This document shows, one piece after another, positions 49,989-59,184 of a stretch of DNA of 64,000 nucleotides. Made by a program: the position numbers and the translations under genes. Origin of the DNA: Cupriavidus pinatubonensis (lineage in GTDB: Bacteria; Pseudomonadota; Gammaproteobacteria; Burkholderiales; Burkholderiaceae); assembly GCF_019602855.1 (NCBI RefSeq), contig NZ_CP080766.1, forward strand, positions 1,178,001 through 1,242,000. Reading direction: 5' to 3'. Position 1 is the first letter of the stretch, and every line of letters begins with the position of its first letter. The notes below the pieces were generated by a model. That model was given only the letters and a program-made list of their open reading frames with translations, did not search any database and had not been told where the DNA came from.

Positions 49989-51008
49989 TCAGGCGTCAAA
50001 ACCATTGGGGTTGGTGGACTGCCAGCGCCACGAATCCTCGCACATGCGATCAAGGCCGTGACGCGCGCGCCAGCCCAGCAACTGGTGCGCCAGCGCGGGA
50101 TCGGCATAGCACGATGCAATATCGCCGGGGCGGCGCGCCACGATCTCGTAAGGCACTGGGCGTCCGCTCGCCCTCTGGTACGCCGCCACGACCTCCAGCA
50201 CGCTGTAGCCACTGCCCGTGCCAAGGTTGACCGTCATGCTCTGACCGCGGTCGCGCAAACAGACCAGCGCGGCCAGATGGCCATCAGCAAGGTCGCAGAC
50301 GTGGATGTAATCGCGTACGCCGGTGCCGTCCGGCGTCGGATAGTCGCCGCCGAATACCATGAGTTTTTCACGGCGGCCGCCAGCCACCTGCGCGACATAA
50401 GGCATGAGGTTATTCGGGATCCCGCGCGGGTCTTCGCCGATCAGCCCGCTTTCATGCGCGCCAACCGGGTTGAAATACCGAAGGTAGGCAATGCGCCACT
50501 CGGGATCCGATTTTTCGAGATCGCGCAGGATTTGCTCGCCCATCAGCTTGGTCTGGCCATAGGGGTTGGTGGCCGACAACGGGAAATCCTCGAGAATGGG
50601 CACCGCATGCGGATTGCCGTAGACAGTGGCTGACGAACTGAACACCAGTTGTTTTACCCCGGCGTCGCGCATGGCCGCGCATAGCGTAAGCATGCCGTCC
50701 AGGTTGTTGCTGTAATACTCGAGCGGCTGGCTGACGGATTCCCCTACCGCCTTGAGCGCAGCAAAATGGATTGCGCCGGTGATGTCATGTTCGGCGAACA
50801 GGCGGTCCAGCAGCGCGCGGTCGCGGACATCGCCCTCGACAAAATGCGGAGTCTGCCCGGTAATGGTTGCCAGCCGGTCTACCACCACGCGGCTGCTATT
50901 GCACAGATTATCGAGCCCGATCACCTTGTAGCCGGCATTGAGCAATGCGACCCAGGTATGGGAAGCGATATAGCCAGTAGCACCGGTAAGCAGCAAGGTC
51001 TGGGACAT
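49989..51008 (-). CDS. galE: UDP-glucose 4-epimerase
   Basis: GalE interconverts UDP-glucose and UDP-galactose with bound NAD, supplying galactose for cell-surface polysaccharide. The Rossmann motif GATGYIASHTWVALLNAGY (Ala where Gly is usual in GYIGSH), the catalytic Ser region SSATVYG, the Tyr-Lys pair in NPYGQTKLMGE, and YFNPVGAHESG are present. The 339 residues are typical. It lies alone between the H-NS terminator and the recombinase-like gene. Confidence 0.96.
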   Translation of the reverse strand: MSQTLLLTGATGYIASHTWVALLNAGYKVIGLDNLCNSSRVVVDRLATITGQTPHFVEGDVRDRALLDRLFAEHDITGAIHFAALKAVGESVSQPLEYYSNNLDGMLTLCAAMRDAGVKQLVFSSSATVYGNPHAVPILEDFPLSATNPYGQTKLMGEQILRDLEKSDPEWRIAYLRYFNPVGAHESGLIGEDPRGIPNNLMPYVAQVAGGRREKLMVFGGDYPTPDGTGVRDYIHVCDLADGHLAALVCLRDRGQSMTVNLGTGSGYSVLEVVAAYQRASGRPVPYEIVARRPGDIASCYADPALAHQLLGWRARHGLDRMCEDSWRWQSTNPNGFDA

Positions 51009-51143
51009 GGAAATTCAGTAATCAATCAGAAAAACGATGGGCGAACATCGACCATCGGAGGGCCGACTCAGCGCGTTGTGTGCAGCACAGCACACGCCGG
51101 AACAACCACTATTATCGCCGACGCTGGCGACGGCTTGCCTGAA

Positions 51144-52169
51144 TCAGCCGCCCGCCGCGGCACTTGCCGGCAGCAGGCCAGCACGGGCCACCCACGCTTC
51201 GTGCGCGGCGCGCAGCCGCCAGCCAGACTCGAAATCGCGCATGCCGAGCCACTGCGCCACCATTGCCGGCGATGCACCAGCCTCGAAATGCATTGCGCCG
51301 CAGGTGTTGCGCAGGGTCTGCGGCGAGGCGCGTTCACTGCGTGCCGACAGCACGCCAGCCTCGTCCAGCAGCAATTCCACCCGCCGATAGACGGACGCCG
51401 CATGCAGCGGCCGCCCGCTCGGCATGGCCGGGAACACCAGGTCGCCGAGCGTTCCCGATGCTTCGCGCAGTGCAAGCCAGGCCATCAGCGGCCGGTGAGC
51501 AAACGCAAACAGCGGCGTTTCATAGGTGCGACCGCTCTGCGGCTTTGCCATGCGCAGCATCACGCGCCCGGTGCGGTTGCTGTCGATGGCCATCGTACGC
51601 AGCGCGCGGACTTCGCCAACCTTCAGCCCCGCGCCCAGCAGCACCGCCACCAGCGCGGTATCGCGCGCACGCTTCCATTCGGTGGGCGAAACGCCGGCAC
51701 CATCCGCGGCAGCTTCGCCGGCAGGGCCGAGCACGCGCGCGATCAGCAGGTCGCGCTCGCCGGGCAGCAGGAAAGCCGTCGGATCGTTCTCGCCCTCGGC
51801 CAGATGCGCGCGCACCGCCTGGCTCGCGGGGTTGTGCAAGCCATCCTGCAGCCGGGCGAGATGGTTGTAGATCCGCTCGATCAGGCGCGCATAGCGGTAG
51901 CGATGCGACTTGTGCAGGTCCTGCTCGTCCAGGAACTCGCCGATCTGGCTGGCGGACCAGGACAGCGGCGCCAGGCCGCGTTCGGCCGACCACCGCAGCA
52001 GTTTTCCCCACATCGCTCGATAGACCACGCTGGTGCCATGGCGGAAACCGTTGCGCGCAAGCCAGCCGTCGAACGCACGCTCGGGATGGCTGTGCCAGCT
52101 TGCCAGGTCGGCATCGAACAAGGCTGCCTGGGGTCCATCCGCGCTGGACTCGCTGTGCTGAGTGGTCAC
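51144..52169 (-). CDS. tyrosine-recombinase-like protein lacking catalytic residues
   Basis: Residues ~30-130 look like a SAM-like core-binding domain (WRRMWGKLL-type helices, EFLDEQDLHKSHRYRYARLI); the rest follows the phage-integrase fold. The first catalytic Arg position reads LLGAGLKVGEVRALR (Lys in place of Arg), the HxxR box reads SPQTLRNTCGAMHFEAG (Gln for His), and the region that should hold the His/Trp and nucleophilic Tyr reads WLGMRDFESGWRLRAAHEAW, with no Tyr. A site-specific recombinase reaction is therefore unlikely. The GTG at 52169, with GGAG 7 bases before it, is the best start (341 residues). No attachment-site repeats or phage genes adjoin it. Confidence 0.8.
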   Translation of the reverse strand: MTTQHSESSADGPQAALFDADLASWHSHPERAFDGWLARNGFRHGTSVVYRAMWGKLLRWSAERGLAPLSWSASQIGEFLDEQDLHKSHRYRYARLIERIYNHLARLQDGLHNPASQAVRAHLAEGENDPTAFLLPGERDLLIARVLGPAGEAAADGAGVSPTEWKRARDTALVAVLLGAGLKVGEVRALRTMAIDSNRTGRVMLRMAKPQSGRTYETPLFAFAHRPLMAWLALREASGTLGDLVFPAMPSGRPLHAASVYRRVELLLDEAGVLSARSERASPQTLRNTCGAMHFEAGASPAMVAQWLGMRDFESGWRLRAAHEAWVARAGLLPASAAAGG

Positions 52170-52361
52170 TGACTCTCCGGCAGAAGATAACGGCAATGCG
52201 CTAATTGTAGACAACCCGTCACTGCACGGGCGCTCGGCGCCCGTGACTGCGCTGCACACGCTTGCGGGTACGTCCCGCTCATGCTACCTTTCACTCGTCA
52301 ATGCAACTGGTTGCATAGTTTCAATAACTTGCCGACCAGCAGAACGAGGAGACCACCGCCC

Positions 52362-52793
52362 ATGAACGCCGCCCTGATTCCGAACGCCCAACCCACCCTG
52401 GCCGCCTGGCACGAGATGCTAGCCACCCATTCATTCGAAGGACTGGGCGAGATCATGGCCGACGACGTGGTGTTCCGCTCGCCGGTCGCCCATACGCCAT
52501 ACCCGGGGCGCGCCGCCATCGTGCTGGTGCTGACCACGGTCAATCAGGTATTCCAGGAGTTCCGCTACCACCGGAGCTTCGTCAGCGAAGACGGCCACAG
52601 CGTAGTGCTCGAATTCAGCGCACAGGTGGACGGCAAGCAGCTCAAGGGCATCGACATGATCCGCTTCGACGCGCAAGGCAAGATCGCTGAGTTCGAGGTC
52701 ATGATCCGGCCACTGAGCGGCCTGCAGGCACTGGGCGCCGCCATGGGCGCACGCCTGGCCAGCCAGAAGCAAGTACTCACCGGGGCGGCCTGA
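52362..52793 (+). CDS. NTF2/SnoaL-like protein
   Basis: A 143-residue cone-fold protein: LAAWHEMLATHSFEGLGEIM then ADDVVFRSPVAHTPYPGRAA are the N-terminal helix and first strand typical of SnoaL-like polyketide cyclase/ketosteroid-isomerase relatives; the C-terminal half alternates strands (SVVLEFSAQVDGKQLKGIDM). The enzymatic role cannot be told. The start at 52362 follows GAGGAG at about 10 bases. It is 47 bp upstream of the nitronate monooxygenase gene and probably cotranscribed. Confidence 0.85.
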   Translation: MNAALIPNAQPTLAAWHEMLATHSFEGLGEIMADDVVFRSPVAHTPYPGRAAIVLVLTTVNQVFQEFRYHRSFVSEDGHSVVLEFSAQVDGKQLKGIDMIRFDAQGKIAEFEVMIRPLSGLQALGAAMGARLASQKQVLTGAA

Positions 52794-52840
52794 AGCCGCC
52801 CGTCAACGCTACCTCGCCCGTTTCCATCAAGGAGTTCCGC

Positions 52841-53839
52841 ATGTCGCTTCCCGCCCAGCTGAAGAACCGGCTATCGCTGCCGGCCGTATGCTCGCCACTG
52901 TTCATTATCTCCAATCCGGACCTGGTCATCGCCCAGTGCAAGGCCGGCGTGGTCGGTTCGTTTCCCGCGCTCAACGCACGGCCGGCGCCGAAGCTCGAAG
53001 AATGGCTGGACCGCATCACGACCGAACTCGCGGAACACGATGCCAAACACCCGGACCGTCCGTCCGCGCCGTTCGCGGTCAACCAGATCGTGCACAAGTC
53101 CAACGACCGGCTCGAGCATGACCTGGAACTGTGCGTGCGCTACAAGGTGCCCATCGTGATCACCTCGCTGGGCGCGCGCACCGAAGTCAATGAAGCCGTG
53201 CATTCGTACGGCGGCATCGTGCTGCACGATGTCATCAACAACACGTTTGCGCGCAAGGCGATCGAGAAAGGTGCCGACGGCCTGGTCGCCGTGGCGGCGG
53301 GCGCGGGCGGCCACGCCGGCACGCTGTCGCCGTTCGCGCTGCTGCATGAAATCCGCGAATGGTTCGACGGCCCGCTGCTGCTGTCAGGCGCCATTGCCAG
53401 CGGCGACGCCATCCTGGCCGCGCAGGCGGCAGGCGCGGACCTGGCCTATATCGGCTCGGCCTTCATTGCGACGCAGGAAGCAAATGCCCAGGACGCCTAC
53501 AAGCAGATGATCGTGGACAGCTCGGCGAACGACATCGTCTACTCGAACCTGTTCACCGGCGTGCACGGCAACTATCTGCGCGGCAGCATCGAGCGCGCGG
53601 GCCTGGACCCGCAGGCCCTGCCGGAATCGGATCCGTCGAAGATGAATTTCGGCTCCGCCAGCGCCAAGGCATGGAAGGACATCTGGGGTGCCGGCCAGGG
53701 CGTGGGCGCGATCAAGCGCGTGGTGCCGGCTGCCGAACTGGTGCGCCGCTTTACCGAGGAATATGCGCTGGCCCGGCGCCGCCTGGGGCTGCCCGATGCC
53801 GCGCTTGCGCAGCCGGCGCGCACGGTGGACGTCGCCTGA
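52841..53839 (+). CDS. nitronate monooxygenase
   Basis: An FMN enzyme of the 2-nitropropane dioxygenase family that oxidises alkyl nitronates, in 332 residues. The TIM-barrel start (LPAVCSPLFIISNPDLVIAQ with AGVVGSFPALNARP), the FMN phosphate-binding [17 protein letters not shown] and GADLAYIGSAFIATQEA are characteristic. It may detoxify propionate-3-nitronate, but the substrate is inferred from the family. It follows the NTF2-like gene and converges on padR with 15 bp between stops. Confidence 0.93.
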   Translation: MSLPAQLKNRLSLPAVCSPLFIISNPDLVIAQCKAGVVGSFPALNARPAPKLEEWLDRITTELAEHDAKHPDRPSAPFAVNQIVHKSNDRLEHDLELCVRYKVPIVITSLGARTEVNEAVHSYGGIVLHDVINNTFARKAIEKGADGLVAVAAGAGGHAGTLSPFALLHEIREWFDGPLLLSGAIASGDAILAAQAAGADLAYIGSAFIATQEANAQDAYKQMIVDSSANDIVYSNLFTGVHGNYLRGSIERAGLDPQALPESDPSKMNFGSASAKAWKDIWGAGQGVGAIKRVVPAAELVRRFTEEYALARRRLGLPDAALAQPARTVDVA

Positions 53840-53854
53840 CGACGTCGGAAGGGT

Positions 53855-54445
53855 TCATTCCTGGCGGTTGCCGGACGGCGCCGCCAGCAGGGGCAGCAGG
53901 TCGTTGCCCCACGCCACCCAATCCTGTTCGAAGCGAATGCCGCGACGCAAAAGCGCGAAGCGCAACTGCTCGCCGCGGTCCGGGCGCGCGCCGGCGAAAT
54001 CCCGGCGCTCGATCGCCTGATAGGTTTCCAACCGCGCCTGGTGCAATGCAATCAGCCGGCGCATTTCATCGGCCAGGCCCAGCGGGCCGATCGCCGCATC
54101 CGCACGCAGCTTGACCAGGATCTCTTCGCGCTGGTCCAGCCCGGCGCCGGGCTCCAGCACCCACCGCACCAGTTCCTCGCGGCCTGCGGGCAACACGTGG
54201 TAGACCTTCTTGCGGCTCTTCTTCTCTTCGCCATTGGCCGTGGTGTTGCCATTGGCATCGCTGCCCTGTTCGTTGTCTTCGGCGGCAATCCATCCATGTT
54301 CGGCCATGCGGCCCAGTTCTCGGTAAATCTGCTGGTGCGTCGCGTGCCAGAAATAGCCGATCGAACGGTCGAAACGGCGTGCCAGGTCATAACCGGACGA
54401 CGGTTTCTCGATCAGGGAAATCAACAAGGCGTGCTGTGTCGACAT
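53855..54445 (-). CDS. PadR-family transcriptional regulator
   Basis: A 196-residue repressor-type protein with an N-terminal winged helix (HALLISLIEKPSSGYDLARR, RQIYRELGRM-type recognition region, YHVLPAGREELVRWV) and a C-terminal helical dimerisation domain. An unusually long polar insert (EQGSDANGNTTANGEEKKSR, about residues 62-84) lies in the wing. The start at 54445 gives MSTQHALLIS. It converges with the nitronate monooxygenase gene; a regulatory link to it or to the small gene across the divergent region is possible. Confidence 0.92.
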   Translation of the reverse strand: MSTQHALLISLIEKPSSGYDLARRFDRSIGYFWHATHQQIYRELGRMAEHGWIAAEDNEQGSDANGNTTANGEEKKSRKKVYHVLPAGREELVRWVLEPGAGLDQREEILVKLRADAAIGPLGLADEMRRLIALHQARLETYQAIERRDFAGARPDRGEQLRFALLRRGIRFEQDWVAWGNDLLPLLAAPSGNRQE

Positions 54446-54777
54446 TCGCTGGGAAGGTAGCCATGTGGGCGGTTGATCGGCCGGGAAGCGATACGACTGT
54501 GGGTACGACTGCGGCCTCACGGTGGATCGCGCTATGGTAGCGCAAGGCCTTGCGCGGCAACCGCCGAACGCATATCGACAGACAATGTCTGACGCTCGGG
54601 GGCGACGACAATTGCTACAGAATCGCTAAAACCAACAATTTTGATAGCGCATGCCTCTTAGAATTAAAAAATACTGAATAGCATTTCTGCGACGCATGGC
54701 ATACATTGCGAACATTACCCCCTGTCTGCGCGAGACTGGCATCGCCTCACCCGCTCGCGCCCTGTTTATCGGAGCCA
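54446..54777. other. divergent intergenic region of padR
   Basis: 332 bp without a gene, containing an A/T-rich stretch at about 54605-54690. An imperfect inverted repeat, CGCTAAAA..TTTTGATAGCG (54626-54651), could be an operator for the PadR protein or the promoter region of the small rightward gene. Confidence 0.35.
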
Positions 54778-54783
54778 ATGGAA

Positions 54784-55011
54784 ATGACGAGAGGACACGA
54801 TCTTGCAGAAGACCGTGACGTCGCCTGGGAGGCGGATACCGTGCAGCTTCCGGCCGACGCCGTGGCACTGATGCCGTCCCGCCCACCGGTTTACTACCGC
54901 CTGCCCGATACGCCGGACGGCCATCACATCAAGGAATACGCGAGCGGCCTGCGCCAGCTCGTGCGCTTCGTCGGCGTTGAAGAACAGGTGGTGAAGTACT
55001 GCCTGGGATAG
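54784..55011 (+). CDS. small uncharacterised protein (75 residues)
   Basis: I do not recognise it. The codon use is strongly G/C at third positions, like neighbouring genes. GGAG lies 9 bases before the ATG at 54784 (an ATG at 54778 is also possible), and an intrinsic terminator follows 64 bp after the stop. The protein is acidic at the N-terminus (HDLAEDRDVAWEADTVQLP), with YYRLPDTPDGHHIKEYASG and RFVGVEEQVVKYCLG toward the C-terminus; there is no signal peptide or membrane segment. It is divergent from padR. Confidence 0.65.
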   Translation: MTRGHDLAEDRDVAWEADTVQLPADAVALMPSRPPVYYRLPDTPDGHHIKEYASGLRQLVRFVGVEEQVVKYCLG

Positions 55012-55075
55012 CCAAAGCTCCTCCGGGATGACCTCGCCGGTTGTCTCCTCCGGGCCTGCCTGTGGGCACGGATTG

Positions 55076-55100
55076 AACCCGCCGATATGGCGGGTTTTCT
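55076..55100 (+). terminator. intrinsic terminator after the small gene
   Basis: AACCCGCC (55076-55083) and GGCGGGTT (55089-55096) pair around GATAT, followed by TTCT and two more T. It closes the small rightward transcript. Confidence 0.8.
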
Positions 55101-55125
55101 TTGGCCCCGACGATCGCCTCCCAAT

Positions 55126-55152
55126 GCAAAGAGCCGGCCCAGGGCCGGCTCT
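55126..55152 (-). terminator. intrinsic terminator after the Bug/TctC gene
   Basis: AGAGCCGGCCC (55130-55140) and GGGCCGGCTCT (55142-55152) are perfect inverted arms. Read leftward the stem is followed by TTTG. It lies 26 bp past the stop of the solute-binding protein gene. Confidence 0.72.
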
Positions 55153-55177
55153 CGTCAAGGCAACACTGCCGTGAGGA

Positions 55178-56185
55178 TCAGTCCACGGTCGCGCCCGAGG
55201 ACTTCACGACCTTCGCCCACTTCGCGGTTTCGGACTTCATGAACGCGGAGAGCTGCGCCGGCTTTTCCGGATACGGCTCGGCGCCCTGGTCGGCCATCTG
55301 CTTCTTCACTTCCGGCATGGCCAGGATCTTCACGACTTCGGCGTTCAGGCGGTCAACGATGGCTTGCGGCGTGCCGCCGGTGGCGTACAGCGCGAACCAC
55401 GATGTGGCTTCATAGCCGGGCACGCCCGATTCCGCCACGGTCGGCACGTTCGGCAGCGCCGGCGAGCGCTTGGCCGAGGTCACGGCGATCGCGCGCAGCT
55501 TGCCGGCCTTCACGTGCGGGTACGACGACGGCATGTTGTCGAACATCAGGCCGATCTGGTTGCCCAGCAGGTCGTTCACGGCAGGCGCGCTGCCCTTGTA
55601 CGGGATGTGCTGGATGTGCAGGCCGGTCATCGAGTTGAACAACTCGCCCGACAGGTGCATCGACGAGCCGCTGCCCGACGAACCGTAAGACAGCTTGTCC
55701 GGATTGGCCTTCACGTAGGCGACCAGTTCCTTGATGTTGTGGACCGGCACCTTGGGGTTCACCACCACCAGGTTCGGCACCATGGCCACGCGGCTGATCG
55801 GCGCGAAGTCCTTGACCGGGTCGTACGGCAGCTTCGAGTACAGCGACTGGTTGATCGCGTGCGTGCCGATGGTGCCCATGAACAGCGTGTAGCCATCGCC
55901 AGGCGCCTTGGCCGCCAGCGATGCGCCGATATTGCCGCCTGCGCCCGGGCGGTTGTCGATCACCACGGGCTGGCCGAGCGCCTTGCCCAGTTGCAGGCCG
56001 ACGATACGGGCAAGGATGTCGGTGGTGCCGCCTGCCGAGAACGGCACGATCATCGTGATCGGCTTGGTCGGGTAACCACCCTGAGCATGTGCGGCACCGG
56101 CAAAGCCGGCAATGGTGGTAGCCAGCGCAACGCCTGCGGCCAGCAGGCGGCGGCGGGTCGTGGAAGTCTGGGAATCGAGTCTCAT
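55178..56185 (-). CDS. Bug/TctC-family periplasmic solute-binding protein
   Basis: A 335-residue tripartite tricarboxylate transporter receptor. The signal peptide has a twin-arginine-like TRRRLLAAG and a cleavage site near AAHAQ. The mature part starts YPTKPITMIVPFSAGGTTDI, and GKPVVIDNRPGAGGNIG-type motifs (QPVVIDNRPGAGGNIGASLA) mark the family. It probably binds a carboxylate. No TctA/TctB membrane genes are nearby, as is common for the many orphan Bug proteins of this group. It lies downstream of the SDR and pca genes on the same strand. Confidence 0.94.
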   Translation of the reverse strand: MRLDSQTSTTRRRLLAAGVALATTIAGFAGAAHAQGGYPTKPITMIVPFSAGGTTDILARIVGLQLGKALGQPVVIDNRPGAGGNIGASLAAKAPGDGYTLFMGTIGTHAINQSLYSKLPYDPVKDFAPISRVAMVPNLVVVNPKVPVHNIKELVAYVKANPDKLSYGSSGSGSSMHLSGELFNSMTGLHIQHIPYKGSAPAVNDLLGNQIGLMFDNMPSSYPHVKAGKLRAIAVTSAKRSPALPNVPTVAESGVPGYEATSWFALYATGGTPQAIVDRLNAEVVKILAMPEVKKQMADQGAEPYPEKPAQLSAFMKSETAKWAKVVKSSGATVD

Positions 56186-56387
56186 CGGTTTACTCCGGTT
56201 GTCCTTGTTGCCCGCGCGCACCATGTGCCGGTCGCAGGCTATTGCCAGATAGCGTGATTGCTGCCCTGAAAGAAGACAGCGCGGTGGCGCTGTCCTCGCC
56301 GGATGTGGCCCATGGGAAAAGGATCACATCCTGATATGACGTTTTAATAACGTCTGTTCTATTTGAATGCTTGAGCAGGCGTGCGCC

Positions 56388-57119
56388 TCAGACCGGTGCC
56401 ACGCCAAGCGTGGTGCCGCCGCACACGTAGAGCACTTGCCCCGTGACGAACCCGTTGTCGGGCGACAGGAAGAACAGCGCGGCGCGTGCCACGTCTTCCG
56501 GCGTGCCCATGCGCTTCACGGCGATGCTCGCGAGGATGCGGCGGGTCTGCTCGCTGCCTTCGGGATTGCTCTTGCGGAACAGCTCCGTGGCGATCGGGCC
56601 CGGCGCCACCGCGTTCACGGTGATGCCGTCGCCGCCGAGCTCCATGGCCAGCGTACGGGTCATGCCGATCAGCCCGGCCTTGGTCGCCGAGTACACCACG
56701 CGCTCGGGCTTGCCCAGCGCCGCGCGCGAAGCCATGTTGACCACGCGGCCGAACCCGGCGGCGCGCATCGCAGGCAGGCATGCCTGCGTGAGCAGCATGG
56801 CCGCCTGCAAGTGCAGGCCGACGACATAGTCGAGGTCGGCCACGGTGGCCGAATCGGCCGTGCCCGGACGCGTGGCGCCCGCGTTGTTCACGAGCCGCGT
56901 GACGTCGAACTGCGAGGTGACCTGCTCCGCCACGGCGCGTGTCGCCTCGGCATTGGTCAGGTCAGCCTGGAAAAAGGTCATGTTGGGGTGCGACCAGCCC
57001 GGCTCGGTGTAGTCGATATTGACCACCCGGGTATTGCCGTCTGCCAGCAGCATTTCGCTGATGGCGCGCCCGATACCGGAACTGGCGCCGGTGACGATCG
57101 TGGCGTTGGGAAGAGACAT
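56388..57119 (-). CDS. short-chain dehydrogenase/reductase
   Basis: A 243-residue classical SDR. The cofactor motif [15 protein letters not shown], catalytic Ser region ([11 protein letters not shown]) and YSATK (Tyr-x-x-x-Lys) are all present, and it ends with a glycine-rich [15 protein letters not shown]. It reduces or oxidises a hydroxyl/ketone with NAD(P)H; the substrate is unknown. The start at 57119 gives [11 protein letters not shown]. It is 179 bp after pcaF and may act on a related CoA ester or on an unrelated aromatic intermediate. Confidence 0.9.
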   Translation of the reverse strand: MSLPNATIVTGASSGIGRAISEMLLADGNTRVVNIDYTEPGWSHPNMTFFQADLTNAEATRAVAEQVTSQFDVTRLVNNAGATRPGTADSATVADLDYVVGLHLQAAMLLTQACLPAMRAAGFGRVVNMASRAALGKPERVVYSATKAGLIGMTRTLAMELGGDGITVNAVAPGPIATELFRKSNPEGSEQTRRILASIAVKRMGTPEDVARAALFFLSPDNGFVTGQVLYVCGGTTLGVAPV

Positions 57120-57298
57120 CTTCAACTCCGCTCCGGCCGCTCGTGGACCGGATCTTGCAAACAATCGCGACTTCACTCACTACATGCCGCCGGACCGGCG
57201 AGCCTGTCGGCCCTGCAGCATGGCTCCGTCACGGGGGAGGGAGACGATACTGCGCCGCGTCCCGTAGCGGGCCGCGGCGCATGCGCTATGCCGAAGCG

Positions 57299-58501
57299 TC
57301 AGACGCGTTCGATCACCATGGCGATACCCTGGCCCACGCCGATGCACATCGTGCACAGCGCGAAGCGGCCGCCGGTGCGATGCAGCTGGTACATCGCGGT
57401 GGTCACCAGACGCGCGCCGCTCATGCCGAGCGGGTGGCCCAGCGCGATCGCGCCGCCGTTCGGGTTGACGCGCTTGTCGTCGTCGGCGATGCCCAGTTCG
57501 CGCAGCACGGCCAGGCCTTGCGCGGCGAACGCTTCGTTCAGTTCGATCACGTCGATCTGATCCAGCGTCATGCCGAGCTGCTTCATCAGCTTCTGCGTGG
57601 CCGGTGCCGGGCCGATGCCCATCACACGCGGTGCCACGCCAGCCGTTGCCATACCGACGATGCGCGCACGCGGGGTCAGGCCGTGTTGCTTGATGCCGGC
57701 TTCGCTCGCGAGCAGGATCGCGCAAGCGCCGTCGTTCACGCCCGATGCATTGCCGGCAGTCACGGTGCCGTCAGCACGGACCACGCCGCGCAGCTTGCCC
57801 AGCGCTTCCATGCTGGTCGCACGCGGATGCTCGTCACGCTCGACGATGATCGGGTCGCCCTTCTTCTGGGCGATCGTCACTGCGGTGATTTCCTGGGCCA
57901 GCGTACCGTCGGCCTGTGCGCGCGAGGCCTTTTCCTGGCTGCGCAGCGCCATCAGATCCTGGTCTTCGCGGCTGATCTTGTAGTCGGTCGCGACGTTCTC
58001 GGCGGTCTCGGGCATCGAGTCAACGCCATACGCAGCCCGCATCGCCGGGTTGATGAAGCGCCAGCCGATCGTGGTGTCGAAGATCTGCGCATCGCGCGAG
58101 AACGCGCTGGTGGCCTTGCCCATCACGAACGGAGCGCGGCTCATGCTTTCCACGCCGCCGGCGATCATCAGGGTCGCTTCGCCGGCCTTGATGGCGCGCG
58201 CGGCCGTGCCGGTTGCGTCCATGCCGGAACCGCACAGGCGGTTGATGGTGGCACCCGGCACGTCCTGCGGCAGACCGGCCAGCAGCGACGACATGCGTGC
58301 CACGTTGCGGTTATCTTCGCCGGCCTGGTTGGCATTACCGTAGATCACGTCGTCGACGGCTTTCCAGTCCACGTTCGGATTGCGCGCCATCAGCGCTTTC
58401 AGGGGCACCGCGCCCAGGTCGTCCGCGCGTACCGCGGACAGGCTGCCGCCGTAACGGCCGATGGGCGTACGGATGGCGTCGCAGATAAAGGCTTCGGTCA
58501 T
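57299..58501 (-). CDS. pcaF: beta-ketoadipyl-CoA thiolase
   Basis: PcaF cleaves beta-ketoadipyl-CoA to succinyl-CoA and acetyl-CoA, the last step of aromatic degradation through protocatechuate or catechol. Over 400 residues the thiolase motifs are intact: the nucleophilic Cys in [24 protein letters not shown], His in [19 protein letters not shown], and the second Cys in [31 protein letters not shown] is specific to the PcaF/PaaJ type. It follows pcaJ by 28 bp. Confidence 0.94.
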   Translation of the reverse strand: MTEAFICDAIRTPIGRYGGSLSAVRADDLGAVPLKALMARNPNVDWKAVDDVIYGNANQAGEDNRNVARMSSLLAGLPQDVPGATINRLCGSGMDATGTAARAIKAGEATLMIAGGVESMSRAPFVMGKATSAFSRDAQIFDTTIGWRFINPAMRAAYGVDSMPETAENVATDYKISREDQDLMALRSQEKASRAQADGTLAQEITAVTIAQKKGDPIIVERDEHPRATSMEALGKLRGVVRADGTVTAGNASGVNDGACAILLASEAGIKQHGLTPRARIVGMATAGVAPRVMGIGPAPATQKLMKQLGMTLDQIDVIELNEAFAAQGLAVLRELGIADDDKRVNPNGGAIALGHPLGMSGARLVTTAMYQLHRTGGRFALCTMCIGVGQGIAMVIERV

Positions 58502-58529
58502 GTCTCTCTCTCGGTCTTGATATCAGTGG

Positions 58530-59168
58530 TCAGCCCTGGATCAGGGTAACGCCGGTCAGGCGCTGCAACTCGTCAAAGCTCAGCCCTTCCACCAGGTCGC
58601 GCGCAACCAGCCCGTCGGTGGTTACGTCGATGGTGGCCAGATCAGTGTAGATGCGCGTCACGCAACCGATGCCCGTCAGCGGATAGGAGCACTGCGGCAC
58701 GATCTTGCTTTCGCCCTGCTTGGTAAGGTGTTCCATCATCACGAACACCTGCTTGGCCCCGATGGCGAGGTCCATCGCACCGCCAACGGCGGGGATGGCG
58801 CCCGGTGCGCCGGTGTGCCAGTTGGCCAGGTCGCCCTTCTCGGAGACCTGGAACGCACCCAGCACGCAGAAGTCGAGGTGGCCGCCGCGCATCATGGCGA
58901 ACGAATCGGCGTGATGGAAATAGGAACCGCCAGCCTTGATCGTCACTGGCTGCTTGCCGGCGTTGATCAGGTCGCCGTCTTCTTCACCGGCCGCGGGCGC
59001 GGGGCCCATGCCGAGCAGGCCATTCTCGCTGTGCAGCAGGATTTCCTTGTCTGCGGGCAGGTGGTTGCCCACCAGCGTGGGCAGTCCGATGCCGAGGTTC
59101 ACCACGGCACCTTCGGGGATGTCTTTGGCCACGCGGGCGGCCATTTGGTCGCGGGTCAGTTTTTGCAT
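58530..59168 (-). CDS. pcaJ: 3-oxoadipate CoA-transferase subunit B
   Basis: With PcaI this moves CoA from succinyl-CoA to beta-ketoadipate. The 212-residue B subunit carries the catalytic Glu in the SENG motif (ILLHSENGLLGMG), preceded by GAVVNLGIGLPTLV. It resembles acetoacetate CoA-transferase B subunits as well, but the adjacent pcaI and pcaF favour the beta-ketoadipate role. It lies 16 bp after pcaI. Confidence 0.93.
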   Translation of the reverse strand: MQKLTRDQMAARVAKDIPEGAVVNLGIGLPTLVGNHLPADKEILLHSENGLLGMGPAPAAGEEDGDLINAGKQPVTIKAGGSYFHHADSFAMMRGGHLDFCVLGAFQVSEKGDLANWHTGAPGAIPAVGGAMDLAIGAKQVFVMMEHLTKQGESKIVPQCSYPLTGIGCVTRIYTDLATIDVTTDGLVARDLVEGLSFDELQRLTGVTLIQG

Positions 59169-59184
59169 GTTCGCTCTCCTTCGC

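Noticed and set aside
51144..52169. An integrase marking a genomic island or prophage
   Set aside because: No attachment repeats, tRNA or phage genes adjoin it, and its catalytic residues are missing; the neighbours are housekeeping and metabolic genes.
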